The notes below the pieces were generated by a model. That model searched no databases and had not been told where the DNA came from. It saw nothing but the letters and a program-made list of their open reading frames with translations. Made by a program: the position numbers and the translations under genes. Shown here one piece after another: positions 33,039-43,938 of a DNA stretch of 64,000 nt. The DNA comes from Tillandsia leiboldiana. Taxonomy: Eukaryota > Streptophyta > Magnoliopsida > Poales > Bromeliaceae. Within the stretch, counting starts at the first letter, position 1. Each line of letters opens with the position of its first letter. The stretch is taken from the NCBI GenBank assembly GCA_029204045.2, contig CM055067.1, positions 29,214,838 through 29,278,837 on the forward strand, read 5' to 3'.

Positions 33039-33115
33039 GGCGACAGAGATCGAGGTGGCCTCTCTCTTCTCCCTCTCGTTCGCTCTCTATGGGGAGCGGG
33101 ATTTGAGGAGAGGGG

Positions 33116-33148
<33 letters not shown>

Positions 33149-33360
33149 GAGAGAGGCTGAGAGAGAGGCACGAGGACCTGTCAGAGTGGAGCAATAATAA
33201 GAAAGGGAAAGAGGAACGAATAACCCGAGAGAAAGAAAGAAAGAGAGAGAGAGAAAGAAAGAGGAAGAGGGGTGAATTAGTCCGCACGATTTCTCCCTCT
33301 TTTAATGAAAAAATGGACCCGGGCCACCACGTCATCCACGGAGGCCAAAACCATCCACTG
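33039..33360 (-). promoter_or_regulatory. Upstream region and probable 5' UTR of the ArfGAP gene
   Basis: This is the sequence directly upstream of the ATG. In the sense of the gene it is strongly CT-rich, with a 30-base C run at 33147-33118 and several CT or TTTC microsatellite stretches between 33148 and 33265. No convincing TATA box is visible close to the ATG. The transcription start cannot be placed from sequence. Pyrimidine-rich 5' leaders are common in plant housekeeping genes, so the role as leader or core promoter is an inference from position and composition. Confidence 0.4.
33118..33147. repeat. G30 homopolymer upstream of the ArfGAP ATG
   Basis: There are thirty consecutive G on the plus strand (C30 in gene sense), 80-109 bp upstream of the ATG, flanked by GA-rich repeats. 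Such a run can form quadruplex structure and is also prone to sequencing length error. Confidence 0.9.
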
Positions 33361-33562
33361 GACAAATGAACCGAGTTTAGGAGGTGTTTGATTTAGGTAC
33401 AAAAAGAGATATCCTTTTTTATAGTCAAACAAAATGGAAATGAGAGGGGAATAGGGAGGAACACCTATTCCCCCCTTACCGGGTTGTCCAGGTAAAAATC
33501 GAGACAATCTGGTATCTAGGGGGATTTGGGTTCCCCCCTCCCCCCGAACAACCCAGAATATG

Positions 33563-33603
<41 letters not shown>

Positions 33604-33829
33604 TAGAATAGTAATTTTTGTAAATTTAATTTTAATCTAAAAAAATAATTTTGGTTAAAAACTAGAGTATTTGTGTTATATTTCGAAATACAAAAAAAAC
33701 TTATTCCAAACAAGTCAATAGTTCTACCATATATATAAGATTTTTTTATACATAAACATGAACCTATCTCAATAAAAATCAAATACAACACCAGCAATTC
33801 TAGAAGTCCACTATTAAAAACAATGATTC
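33361..33829. other. Non-coding DNA with (TA)17 repeat and MITE-like edge
   Basis: GGAGGTGTTTGATTTAGG at 33380-33397 resembles a Tourist/hAT-type terminus, but no matching inverted end was found. A (TA)17 run lies at 33567-33600. The remainder is AT-rich with no gene visible. Confidence 0.5.
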
Positions 33830-34453
33830 TAAAATATTACAACTAAGATAATGAGAACATATATTAGAGTATAAAATAACTAAACAACTACATACATCAC
33901 TGTACATCAATTTTGCATCATAACTAGATACAATTATATACATCACAAACCTATATACAAAAAGACTGCTCCAACTGCAATATGTACAGCAGTATAACCA
34001 AAGTAAAACGACGGGTGTCCTCTAGCTCGGGTACTTTGGTAGGAGACATATCTATCCCGCGGTCTCCTTATCTCGCTCATCAGCATTCGTTGAAAAATTT
34101 GAAATAGGGGCAACAAAAGAGGGGTATGAGAACTATATAATAATAATCCTCAGTGGGTAATAGCCGCCAACCACAACAACTTTCCCACTAGGTCAACTAA
34201 AAGCAAAATAGAAGAATAAGCTGAACTTCAGAAAAAATGGCAATAATAAGTTGTAATAAATCTACCACTATAATACCTCTGCTATGCTACAAAAATCTTT
34301 AAATCAAACTCTAGTGTAGTATGCATCAAATAAATATCACAAATCTCAAACATGCAGACTATCCCAATCACATCGATTGACCTACAAGTCCGATCAAGAT
34401 CACGAAGCTCAAGCGTCAATAACATAATAGATATCCAAATAATAATAACAATC
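33830..34453 (-). mobile_element. Old, diverged Del-like LTR remnant
   Basis: At 34127-34190, TGAGAACTATA...CTCAGTGGGTAATAGCCGCC matches, with many changes, the GAGAACTACACC...CTCAGTGGGTACCACCGCC block of the minus-strand LTRs (40405 and 47843). No ends or duplication were found. The rest is AT-rich. Confidence 0.45.
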
Positions 34454-34775
34454 TGTTGAGACCAGAATTTTCTGCCACTTGAGAAAGCGACACGTGGCAT
34501 TTACCATTGGCTAGGGGTCCCAGCCGATAGGGGTTCGAGTCGATAAAGAGAGACTCACGTCTCGTTTGAGACTAACCCCAAGGACGAAGGCGCCTAGCGC
34601 ACGCCGTATTATCAAGCGAAGGCATCAATCGACGGGGATTGAAACTAACCTCAGTACAGAGGCCTTTAAGGAGTGATACATTATCGGGTGAAGGCATCGA
34701 CCGATGAGAGAAGCAGTCGATGCAAACACTATTACATCGTTCAGTATCAATTGCGGTGTGAAGAAAGAGATCCGA
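34454..34775 (+). mobile_element. Tat-like Ty3/gypsy 5' LTR, first part (split by insertion)
   Basis: It starts TGTTGAGACCAGAATTTTC. The last five bases (34771-34775, TCCGA) are the left copy of the target duplication made by the 21-kb insertion. The LTR resumes at 55927. Repeated GGCATC-AATCGAC / GCATCGACCGA words link the two parts to each other. Confidence 0.75.
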
Positions 34776-37631
34776 TGTAGAGTACCGGAGTTTCGGGCAG
34801 TGTGCCGACTCCACGGGGCAGCCTAGTACTGTGGAAATACCTTCAGCAGGTTCTAATTTCGTTTACAGGATGGTTCGGGTGGTCCCGGAGCGACGCGGAA
34901 GCTTTTTTGTAGAAAAGTGAGTTGGCGTCGGATTGAGAGCTTGCGGGTCGAGCATTGGTTTCATGGATGGGTTTGATGTGAGTTGATCCCTTGGGACATG
35001 TGTATTATGAGTTTACAGAGGTGTTCGGTTGGTTTCGGGGTGATGCGGAGGTCCCGAGGCGAGAAAGTGAGTTGACGGGGCATTTCGGAGATTTTCTGGC
35101 TAGTTCTGGAGCTTTTGGGTGGCTTGGTTCCGGAACCAGCCATTTGGTTCCGGAACCAGGGCCCGTGTACCGGTACCAAGTGGGTGGTACCGGTACACAA
35201 GCACAGAAAGTGCCCAGTTAGCTCGGTTTGGTGCACTGTAGCTTGAGGTATGGGCTTCTTCTGTTCCAACCACTCCATCGTTGATTTTTATACCCCGGCA
35301 CATGCTCCCTCTCCACCCATCATTTCTTATCCCCTCCACCTTTTTCTTGCTGCCAGAGAAGAGAAAGAAGAGGAGGAAGTAGAGGGAGAAGAGAAGGTCT
35401 GTGAGCTTCGTGCTTGGTGGAGTTGACCCGGTCAACGTGCGCGCACGAGAGCACAATTGAGGTAAATTGATCATCGGAAATTATGGATTTGGATTTGTTT
35501 GTTCTCCTCTTGGGTTTTATTGATGGAATTGAATGGTAATTTGAGCTAATTTCCATCCTTGCTCCATTCTTGTGCTCTCGGGTTGAGGCAACAGGCTGGG
35601 ATTACTGCGTAAATCCGCGGCACTGTGCAATGCTTGCATTCGTGTATTGGGTGATCGGTTTGTGCTGAAATTTTTGTGGTGGCCTAGCTGGGTGCTGTGG
35701 AGGTTGACTGGAGCTTCGTGGATTTTTTCGAGACGCGCAACGGCGCGCGTGCGCGCGAGAGGCGCAGTTCAGTTTTTCGTCAGATTTCGCCCGTTTCTTC
35801 ACCGATTTCGGCGCGGCCTTCGGAAAGCATTTGAGGTGGGTTGGAATTTCTTCAAGATGTATGGAATGCCCTTTAAAGCTATTGAATGCATGTTGATCAT
35901 GTTTAGCTTAATTATTTGTATAGCTGGTAAATCTGATAGTTGCCTAGAAAATTGTAGGAATACAATTGCAAGCCCCAGATATTTTTAGCATGATCTAGAA
36001 GTGATTTGACACTAGACTGCATGTTTAGTTGGCTTTATATTGGCATCTGAACCGTTTTAAAAATCGTCGGACCTGTTTTAATGAAAACTGGGTTTTGAAA
36101 AGAGTTTTAAAATATTGAGATCTTCCCGAGGGGTTGAGTAGGTTCAGAATGCATGTGTTCTCGTGCCAGAGGGCCGAGTGGATTTTTAGAGCATTATGAG
36201 ATGACTTTCTAGTGTCATGAGAGAGTTTTGAGATACTTGAGTTCGCGGGGTATTGAGGATGTATTCCCTGATTGGGTTACTCTAGATCATGGGTCGTGTT
36301 CTGATTTAGTGGTGGAGATGGTTCTCCCACTTAGCCTTGAGAGTTTTGGGGGCTCTGGCAGATCGAGTCGTGGAGGTTTCCCGACTCAGCCACGGGGCGT
36401 GCATTATTAGATTGAGTCGTTGAGGGTTCTCCGACATAGCTGTGAGAGTGTTGGGCTTTCCTGTTCGAGTCGTGAAGTCTTTCTACGACTGCGTATGCTT
36501 GTTGAGCATTGAGATCCGATCTGTTTGATCGTGTATTTTAGCCTTGAGTCGTTGAGGGTTCTCCGACATAGCTGTGAGAGTGTTTGGGCTTTTCTGTTCG
36601 AGTCGTGGAGTCTTCCTCCGACTGAGTTATGCTAGTTGAGCATTGAGATCCGATCTGTTTGATCGTGGATTATAGCCTGCTGAGCCTGGCTTTTTATGCC
36701 AGTTATGAGATACTTGAGATACTTGAGTTCGGTGGGGTCGCTCCCCTCGAGCTACGCCCCGGGTGCGATGATGATACCGAGCCTGACGAGGCTGCGATGT
36801 GATTACTGAGATGGTCCTAGAGGGACACCCTACGTAAGTCCGTTCCTCCGGGATGTGCGGCAGTGGATGCCTACGTAAGTCCGTTCCTACGGGATGCGCG
36901 GCAGTAGATGAGCGCAGGCTTGATTGACTGGTCCAAAGAGGGACAATCATTGGGATTGGGTGATATGTGTGAGTGAATTTCATAGCCTGTTCATAGATGA
37001 GTTTTCCTTTGAGCATGATACTTGAGGCGTGTTAGCAGTAGTGGGTGTATGCATATCTTCATCATTTGTAGAGTTTCTTGAGCATGATGATTGAGACATG
37101 ATAGCTAGTTCCTTTCAGCTTTTATCTATCTATCTATCTGCATACCTATCTGTTGTGCCTCCAGTAGACTTAGTGGGCATACCGTGGATATTGAGACGGT
37201 ACCCACTGGGAACTACCTTTGCAGTAGTTCTCACACCCGCTGCGGTGAGAGGTTCCTGTGGTAGCTGTTCCGGCTTGGTTCGCGCGGAGGCAGCTGATCG
37301 AGGTGAGGACGTGGCCGTTTAGTTCCTTACCAGCACTGAGAGTCAGAGGTAGATGTACCTTGGGTATTTTATGACTCCACTTTTGTACTGGACATTATGA
37401 GAGATCAGTGAGGATTTCTTGTACTTTTGTAGCTGAGAGACTTTGTATTGAGATTTTTATTATATCAGATGTTCAGTGGATTTCTGTAGCTACTGGTTCT
37501 TTTTCAGCTCTGATACATTATAGCTATAGATCTGACTTGCAGGGTAGACGCTTCGTCTGTACGGCAGTTTCCGTACAGATGGCGGATCTGTTGGCGAGCC
37601 CGGGTCGCAGTTTCGACCCCGGGGCGTGACA
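34776..37631 (+). repeat. 5' LTR of the 21-kb element (2856 bp)
   Basis: It starts TGTAGAGTACCGG. A TATA-like TTTTATACC lies near 35286, followed by a CT-rich leader. It ends in the conserved hairpin (CCCGGGTCG, 6-nt loop, CGACCCCGGG) and GTGACA. It contains a 132-bp tandem duplication at 36412-36679 and a CCTACGTAAGTCCGTTCCT duplication at about 36827-36890. Confidence 0.95.
36412..36679 (+). repeat. 132-bp tandem duplication in the Del-like LTR
   Basis: Two copies start TTGAGTCGTTGAGGG at 36412 and 36544 and end in GATCCGATCTGTTTGATCGTG. The same pair is present in the partner LTR at 54702-54969, so it predates the insertion. Confidence 0.85.
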
Positions 37632-39892
37632 GATTAGGGTGGTATCAGAGCCTAGGAATATAGGTCGTTGAGGACTTAGTGACCCTAGGCTATTGGTTGG
37701 ACAGTAGGATGACTGTCGTGAGAGACGTGATTGTAGCGAGAGTCCTGATTGAGTTTGTACCTCCCCCGAGGGATTGGGGCGAGTGATTTTACATGTTTAT
37801 TCTCTAAAGTGATTATGTTGGCTGCAGACAACATAATACTTTAGAACGGTTAACATGTTATAGACTTTCGCTTGATTGGGTCGAGAGTGTTTGTGGTTTG
37901 GTTGGCCATGACTGTTCTTCTTGTTGGCCCTGTGATGCCGTGCAGCGGCGAGGGCGTGTTTGACCTTGGATGAGGAGCCCGAACAGCGGGGGGCTGAATG
38001 GACAGAGCAGAGCGAGGTCTGCGAGTTACGGGCCCAGGTAGCTCAGTTGTTTAGGCGACGCGGCGCCAGGAAGAGAACACAGAGCGCGTGATGCGCATGT
38101 TTGAGCAGAGAGTATCGTTTGAGGTATCGCCGTAGTACCTCCAGCCGCGACATCGTCGACTTCGGCCCCGTTGGCACTGTGAGTAGTGCGGGAGCAGCGA
38201 GAGATTGCTGATTGATAGTCGTGCATCCGCCAGTTCCATCCCCTACAGATTTCAGGGCGGAGTTGGAACCTTGGGAGGCCGGGAACTGGATTGCTGCCAT
38301 GGAAAAGTTAGCTGAGGACTTGTTCATCCAGGAGAAGCATCAGGTGCCCTTAGTTGCGCACGTTTGGAAAGGGACGCCGTGTGTTGGTGGCGTCGAGTCT
38401 GTCCCGTTGGACCATCAGGAGAGCGGTTGAGGATTTGGAGCGAGTTTCTATGATTGTTGAGCAGAGTGCCCCATGTCGCCCAGGATGAGGCCCAGGAGAT
38501 TGATCATGTTTGAGAGGGGACTGCTTCGAGATGTTATCATTTTGGATATTCTCGACGAGCGACTTCAGATGCAGCGGTTGTGCATGCCCGATGGATTGAC
38601 TGAGGTCTGTGATCATGTCCGAGAGGGACGGAGAGCGAGGGACTAGCTCCAGAGAGAGATGTCCAGTATCGCCTGATTTTGGGATAGTCGAGTGGATCGA
38701 GGTTGCCATGATTCCAGTCACAGGATCATGAGTCTCAGAGGAGACAGAGACTAGGATGTTCTCGACAGTCGAGGCACCAACAGCAGTATTCGTATGATTG
38801 TGTCTTTTGTGGTGAGCCGCATTCTTCACTATAGAGTGACTTCAGGATGAGGGCGATGTTTTTCATGTGTTTAGTCAGGACATCTTCAGGCAGAGGGTCC
38901 CAGAGTGGTGTTCTTGGATTTGCCGCCTGCGACGGCACCCCACTACCCCTTCAGGATGCAGCGGTTCATCCGACTTACCGGTAGGCTGATTGAGCCGAGA
39001 TGCCGAGGCAGATTGAGCGATGGCCACCGGCATCTAGTGGATGAAATGGTGTAGTTGGTTGGAGGACGCCAGGATAGTGGAGCGCGTCTTACCAGGTGTG
39101 GTTTTCTTATGGTCATCGGAGTTAGAGCATGTTGATGCCAACACCGCTGGTGTGTGCGTTACTAGAGCAAAGATAGCTGCGTGTGGGCCGGAGGTGGGAC
39201 TGTTGGCTTGTGCACGTGAGGATCAGGTTCCAGATCACGTATAGCACATGGATGAGTGTTGCCAGTCCTGCCAGTGCAGATAATACCTTGGATTTGATCC
39301 TAGAGTTGTTAGTCCTACATCAGCTCCGAGATGTTGATATAAGGTTGGATAGGGATTGGTTATCCCAATGTTGTGCTATCTTGGATTGTCGAGAGCGGAC
39401 ATGACCCTCCGTGGACCTGGCCAGGAGGAGTGTGGTTATAGAGGATGCTAGAGCACGGCAGAGGTTGAGTCGTGGTCGTGTCGCTTTGCTAGCGACGGTA
39501 GAAGAGGTGCCTACGGCGGCACCGGGACTAAAGGAATATCTTTATCGCCGTGTGATTCCGGACAGGAGTTTACCTGATCTGATGTTGAAGCCGCCGTTTA
39601 ATGAGACTGAGATCGAGTTAGTGATCGACGTGGTTTTGGAAACCGCGTCGACTTCAGCATCATCACTTGGAGTATCACTCGTGAGACAGTGAGAGAGCTG
39701 TTAGCGCAGTTGCGAGAGCCGAGGGATCGAGGGGTCTGTGTGACCCAGTACCACGTCGTGGGGATACGACAGTGAGGATCCGAGAGATTGATATTTTGGA
39801 TGTGTTACCACACCGTTGATGCACGGTGGTGATGCCACGCCGTTGATACACGGTGGTGATGCCACGCCGTTGATACACGGTGGTGATGCCAC
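37632..39892 (+). pseudogene. Decayed gag, protease and start of RT of the 21-kb element
   Basis: Weak but ordered matches to Del-type gag-pol are visible in shifting frames. Gag (LEPWEAGNWIAAMEKLAED) lies near 38256-38330. The protease end (LDRDWLSQCCAILDCRERT) is near 39346-39402. The protease-RT linker (IPDRSLPDLM, EIELVIDVVLETA) is near 39556-39650. Stops and frameshifts separate every block, and several hundred bases expected between blocks are missing. The segment ends in a 27-30 bp minisatellite. The assignment rests on motif order rather than on any one block. Confidence 0.75.
39808..39892 (+). repeat. Minisatellite at the insertion site of the nested element
   Basis: A unit of about 30 bp (GCCACGCCGTTGATACACGGTGGTGAT) occurs about three times here and resumes at 51376-51430 beyond the nested element, so the array was split by the insertion. 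The target duplication GCCAC is itself the start of the unit. Confidence 0.85.
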
Positions 39893-42800
39893 TGTCACGC
39901 CCCGGGGTCGAAACTGCGACCCGGGCCCGCCAAACAGATCCGCCACCTATGCCAACCTGCATAGGCGAAGCGTCCTACCTGCATAGAAAAGTACTATAAC
40001 TAAACAGATATCAGAGCTATAAATAAAAATCTGCTGTAACTAAAATCAATCACTGTACAACTGGAAATAAAACAACACTGTCTGCCTCCCAAAATAATAA
40101 TAATACAAAATCCTCAAGTACAAGCTCTAAACCCAACCGGGAGGTAACTCCAATATACAACAGTGTACAGTCTCTCAATACAAAATATCCTCACTACAAT
40201 AGTCTCTCAAAAGAGGAAAAAGAAACAACTAATGCACTGATGATCTCCTCTGAAGGGTACCGCTACTCTCCAACGACGGGTAGGGATCTAGCTCGCGACT
40301 CCCTCGCACGATCAACATCCGCAGAGTCGGCAACACCCGCTAAGACTCTGCAAAACAAAGGAGAGGAGAGAAAAAGAGGGGGGAAAACCCCCAAAGGGTG
40401 TGAGAACTACACCAAAAAGGGAGTTCTCAGTGGGTACCACCGCCAGACCCGACGGTCTGCCCACCAAGTCCTCAAGAGACAAAAACTAACCCAAGTCATA
40501 AGACTGAAATGAGTAGGCTGGAGACTCTCGACAGCTACCCTGCCCCTAACTAAAGGCAAAAAGGGGGAGAACCAAACAGTGGTATGCAACCACTAGCACA
40601 TGAAGTGCACCAACGACCCAATCAAGCTGACTGCCACATCTGGTCCAGTCAAACCTGCATCCACCTACAACCACCTCCCGCTGACAGGCAGGGATTACGT
40701 AGGGCGTCCAAACGGACTAGCTCGCTATCGAGTAGAGGATCATGCAGGCTATGGTCAAAATCCACGCTCTCTCCCAGAACGGATAGAATCATGATGCTCA
40801 ACCTCTCACACGGCGGTCAAAGTACTCGCAACAACACGGGACCATCGTCAACCAGACGGCTCTCAACAATACTAGCACTGCTCTAAACTCAACTACCAGT
40901 CTGCACTCGGCCCCCAGGCACGAGTGTAACAATAAAAGTATTTGACCGAAATAAACTCAATCGAATGAACCGGTATAAAACCCGGTACTGCCTGCTCTGT
41001 CACCAATCTCCCGAACTCAGTATCTCCACTGTCCAAATGACCGGAACCCAACACGGTCTGACCGGCACCCGACACGGTCTGACCGGAACCCAACACGGTC
41101 TGACCGGAACCCAACACGGTCTGAAGCCTACTCCGGAGCGGCACTCGAGGGGAGCTACCCACACGAGTAAAGCATCTCTGTCATCAATGTCACCAGTATC
41201 TCTAAACGGCAGGACTTGATCATCAATCTGATCAAAGTGGGAAAACTCAACCACCAAGGAAAGACCCGACCTCAATCGGATGCACTAAACGATAAGTGGG
41301 AAACTCCATCCACTAAAGAAAACTGATACCCAATCAGGTGCATAGAGAAACATCCGGTCAACCGCCCAATATCCGCGGTTGCCGCAAAGCCCCACAACTA
41401 AGCCAACCTGTCCCAGACACGAAGTCCTGACTACCCTATCCAGACCCCTGCTCGAACCCGAGCAACACTGACCACTTGACTAGCAAAGGCGGAGAAAGGA
41501 AAAGCATGGTTTCTCCTAAGTCAAGTTCCCATAGGTAGTGCAGCAGTAAAAGATGGCCTAACTACATGACCATACAAGCATGCAAATGTCCTCAAGGAAA
41601 TAAAGGGGGGGTAAAGCATAATAATAGATCCTTTAGGAATAAACAACATGCCGGAATCCCAAAACCAGATCTGTCCACAATTCAGGGTTCATCAACAGAA
41701 TGATCATAATAACTCCTCAGAGTACAAATCCGCACATAGCTACGAAATCCTGTCCCAAAGCATAAACCAACCACATGAAAGGCTATGTGCTAACATGGCA
41801 TGTTACATAATCTCATAGGGTAACATTATCCTAGGTAAGCTTACAATAGTCATCACATAGATGTCCAAGTCATGCAAGTCCTCAGTATACCTCATAAACA
41901 CTATTCTTGCAATCATTATACAAATATCATTATCAAGCTTACCTACTTACCAACATAAACCATGTACCCTAAACATGCATGCATCAGTCATAGAGGGGTG
42001 ACATCCCCACAAGTGCACTTATATTTACCACAACATATTCATTGCCTTAAACAGTTACTGATAATAAGCTTACCCACCTGAAGCGCTTAAACCAAGGCAA
42101 ACCTGAAGTCGGTGAAGTGGGTAGACGCCCAGGGTCCAAAATCTGCCAACATAACACCCTCGGTACAAGTCGCGCAAGCCTTGGCTCCAAACGACTGAAA
42201 ACACCCCTGAGTACATCAATAAGGCTCAACATTACACTTTTATTCCAAAATTAACCAAGTATACACAATCTGAAAATCAGTCCCAAAGTCGTGCTTATTT
42301 CACCTGCCGAAAGTGCCCAGAAAAATCCCATAAAAATACCACAGTAATCCTCGCGTCGATACCTTCGAAACGAGTACCTGCACGTCCAATTCCGAGCCCC
42401 GTAGGCCGAGTTACAAATTCCACAGTACAGGTGCGCAAAACCACACAGCAACATAACTGTAATTCCATTTACAGATAAGGGGAAGAACATATACCTTCGG
42501 GCAAAACTCAGAAAAATCCAATAAAAATACTGTGATATTCCTTGCGCCGAGTAGATGAAAAAAGTGTATAAGCACGTCGTCAAACGATGCCCCGTTGCGG
42601 AGATAACGCCGAAATACCAAGCCGCTGTCCAAATCTCCTTCACAGAAATGGGGTCACAGTAAGCTCGAACAAACACCTCGAAAAGCGTGAAATGAGGGAA
42701 AGCTGAAAATACCAAGATCGTAGATCTGTCCGTCGCAAATCCAGCGGCGAAGAAAACACTCGAAAAGGTGGTCGGAGTAGGCCGGGGGAGCTCGCGCACC

Positions 42801-43938
42801 AAAACGCGACGAAGGGGAACCCAAAAGGACGAGCGTCGCGCCGCACCGTAAAAATATAAACCTCGATAAGCGTGCCACCAAAAATCCCAAAACTTTGCAG
42901 AAGGATGCAGCCAAACTCGAGGATCATCTTTGCTGAAGGCACCCAGGCGAGAGGAGGCTCGGAAATGGCGGAAAAAGGGGAAAGAAGGAGGCTCGGATCG
43001 CTTTTATAGGCTGCAGAAACAATTGAAGAAATACCGGATATGTCCCCATTTCCGGGCGCAGGGGATTTTCGGGCGCGCACTGTAGCAGCCCGAAATCCCC
43101 GCGCGCGAGCACTGTAGCCGCCCGAATCCGCCCTGGGCCTCCACGTTGCCCGCCAAACAGGCGACAGCAACACCAGCCGCTCCCCGCGCGACACGTGGGG
43201 CCCCCAGACGCCGACACGTGGCCGCCCCAAGCGCGGGAACACCCCGTCAACGCGCCCACGTGCGCTCTGCGCCCGCCGCCTGCGCCTCTGTGCGCACGCT
43301 TCCCGAGGCGCCCACAGGTGCACCGTGGACCGGGTGCACGTGGACCGGCCAACCGGTGCGCGCCACGTGTCCCCCCACCGGTCCACCGTACACCCGCCTT
43401 TCCCGTGGACCACGCCCGCTGCGCCGGCCCAACCGGGAACCGCCACCTGGCCCGCGACCGGTGCACGCCTCCGCGGTGGACCGCGCACCCGCCAGAGCCT
43501 GCTCCGCCGCGCTCCGCCGCTGCCGGCCGCCGCGCGCCGCCGCCGCCGGTGCCGGAACAGTACCCTTGCCTCGAAAAAACGTGCCGAATCACCCGGACTC
43601 CGGAAAAAAGCAAGTGAATAGTCCATTTTCATCGTTTTCGCGCGCTGAATCCAAATCCGAAGTCCAATTTGCCAAATTCCAACTCTAAAAATTGCCGAAG
43701 GCATCCGGGAAGATGTTCCTTGATCCAAACTTCGCGCTGGGTCCAATTTTAATATCCATGACGCGCGAAACCACTTCTGGAGCTCCGACGGAGTCCACCG
43801 ATCACCCACGTGATCCATTAACACACTGAGCCCCACACTAATGTCCAATTGGGGCACAAATTCCACCAACACGCCACATAGGCCTCCGGGAGCTGTAGAT
43901 GAACCAGTAATCTCGTCGTGGGGATCCAGGTCCTCACA
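39893..43938 (-). repeat. 3' LTR of the nested element (4046 bp)
   Basis: In element sense it starts TGTGAGGACC and ends GGGGCGTGACA. The TATA motif is CTATAAAAG (43009-43001, minus). A 21-bp tandem repeat lies at 41038-41121. The U3 part (43050-43560) is extremely GC-rich with ACACGTGGC words. Confidence 0.95.
41038..41121 (-). repeat. 21-bp x 4 tandem repeat in the LTR
   Basis: TGACCGGAACCCAACACGGT-C is repeated four times with one variant unit. The same array is at 48477-48560 in the partner LTR. Confidence 0.92.

Noticed and set aside
32827..33369. A 180-codon frame with a long Arg-Glu repeat and Gly run
   Set aside because: It is produced by the GA microsatellite and G30 run, overlapping exons 1-2 and the leader of the ArfGAP gene on the other strand.
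39811..41121. Short regular repeats (30-bp minisatellite and 21-bp LTR array) considered as a CRISPR-like array
   Set aside because: Units are contiguous without unique spacers and lie inside retrotransposons of a plant genome.
40240..41275. Frames of 60-100 codons present twice, at 40240-41275 and 47679-48714
   Set aside because: The duplication reflects paired LTRs of one element, not a conserved gene family; the repeated peptide derives from the 21-bp tandem array.
42640..43872. A 410-codon minus-strand frame rich in Arg, Gly and Ala
   Set aside because: It lies wholly in the GC-rich U3 and leader of the 4-kb LTR. In the other LTR copy (50079-51519) it is broken by single-base changes in A-runs, and it has no recognisable domain. 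Long frames arise easily at this GC content.
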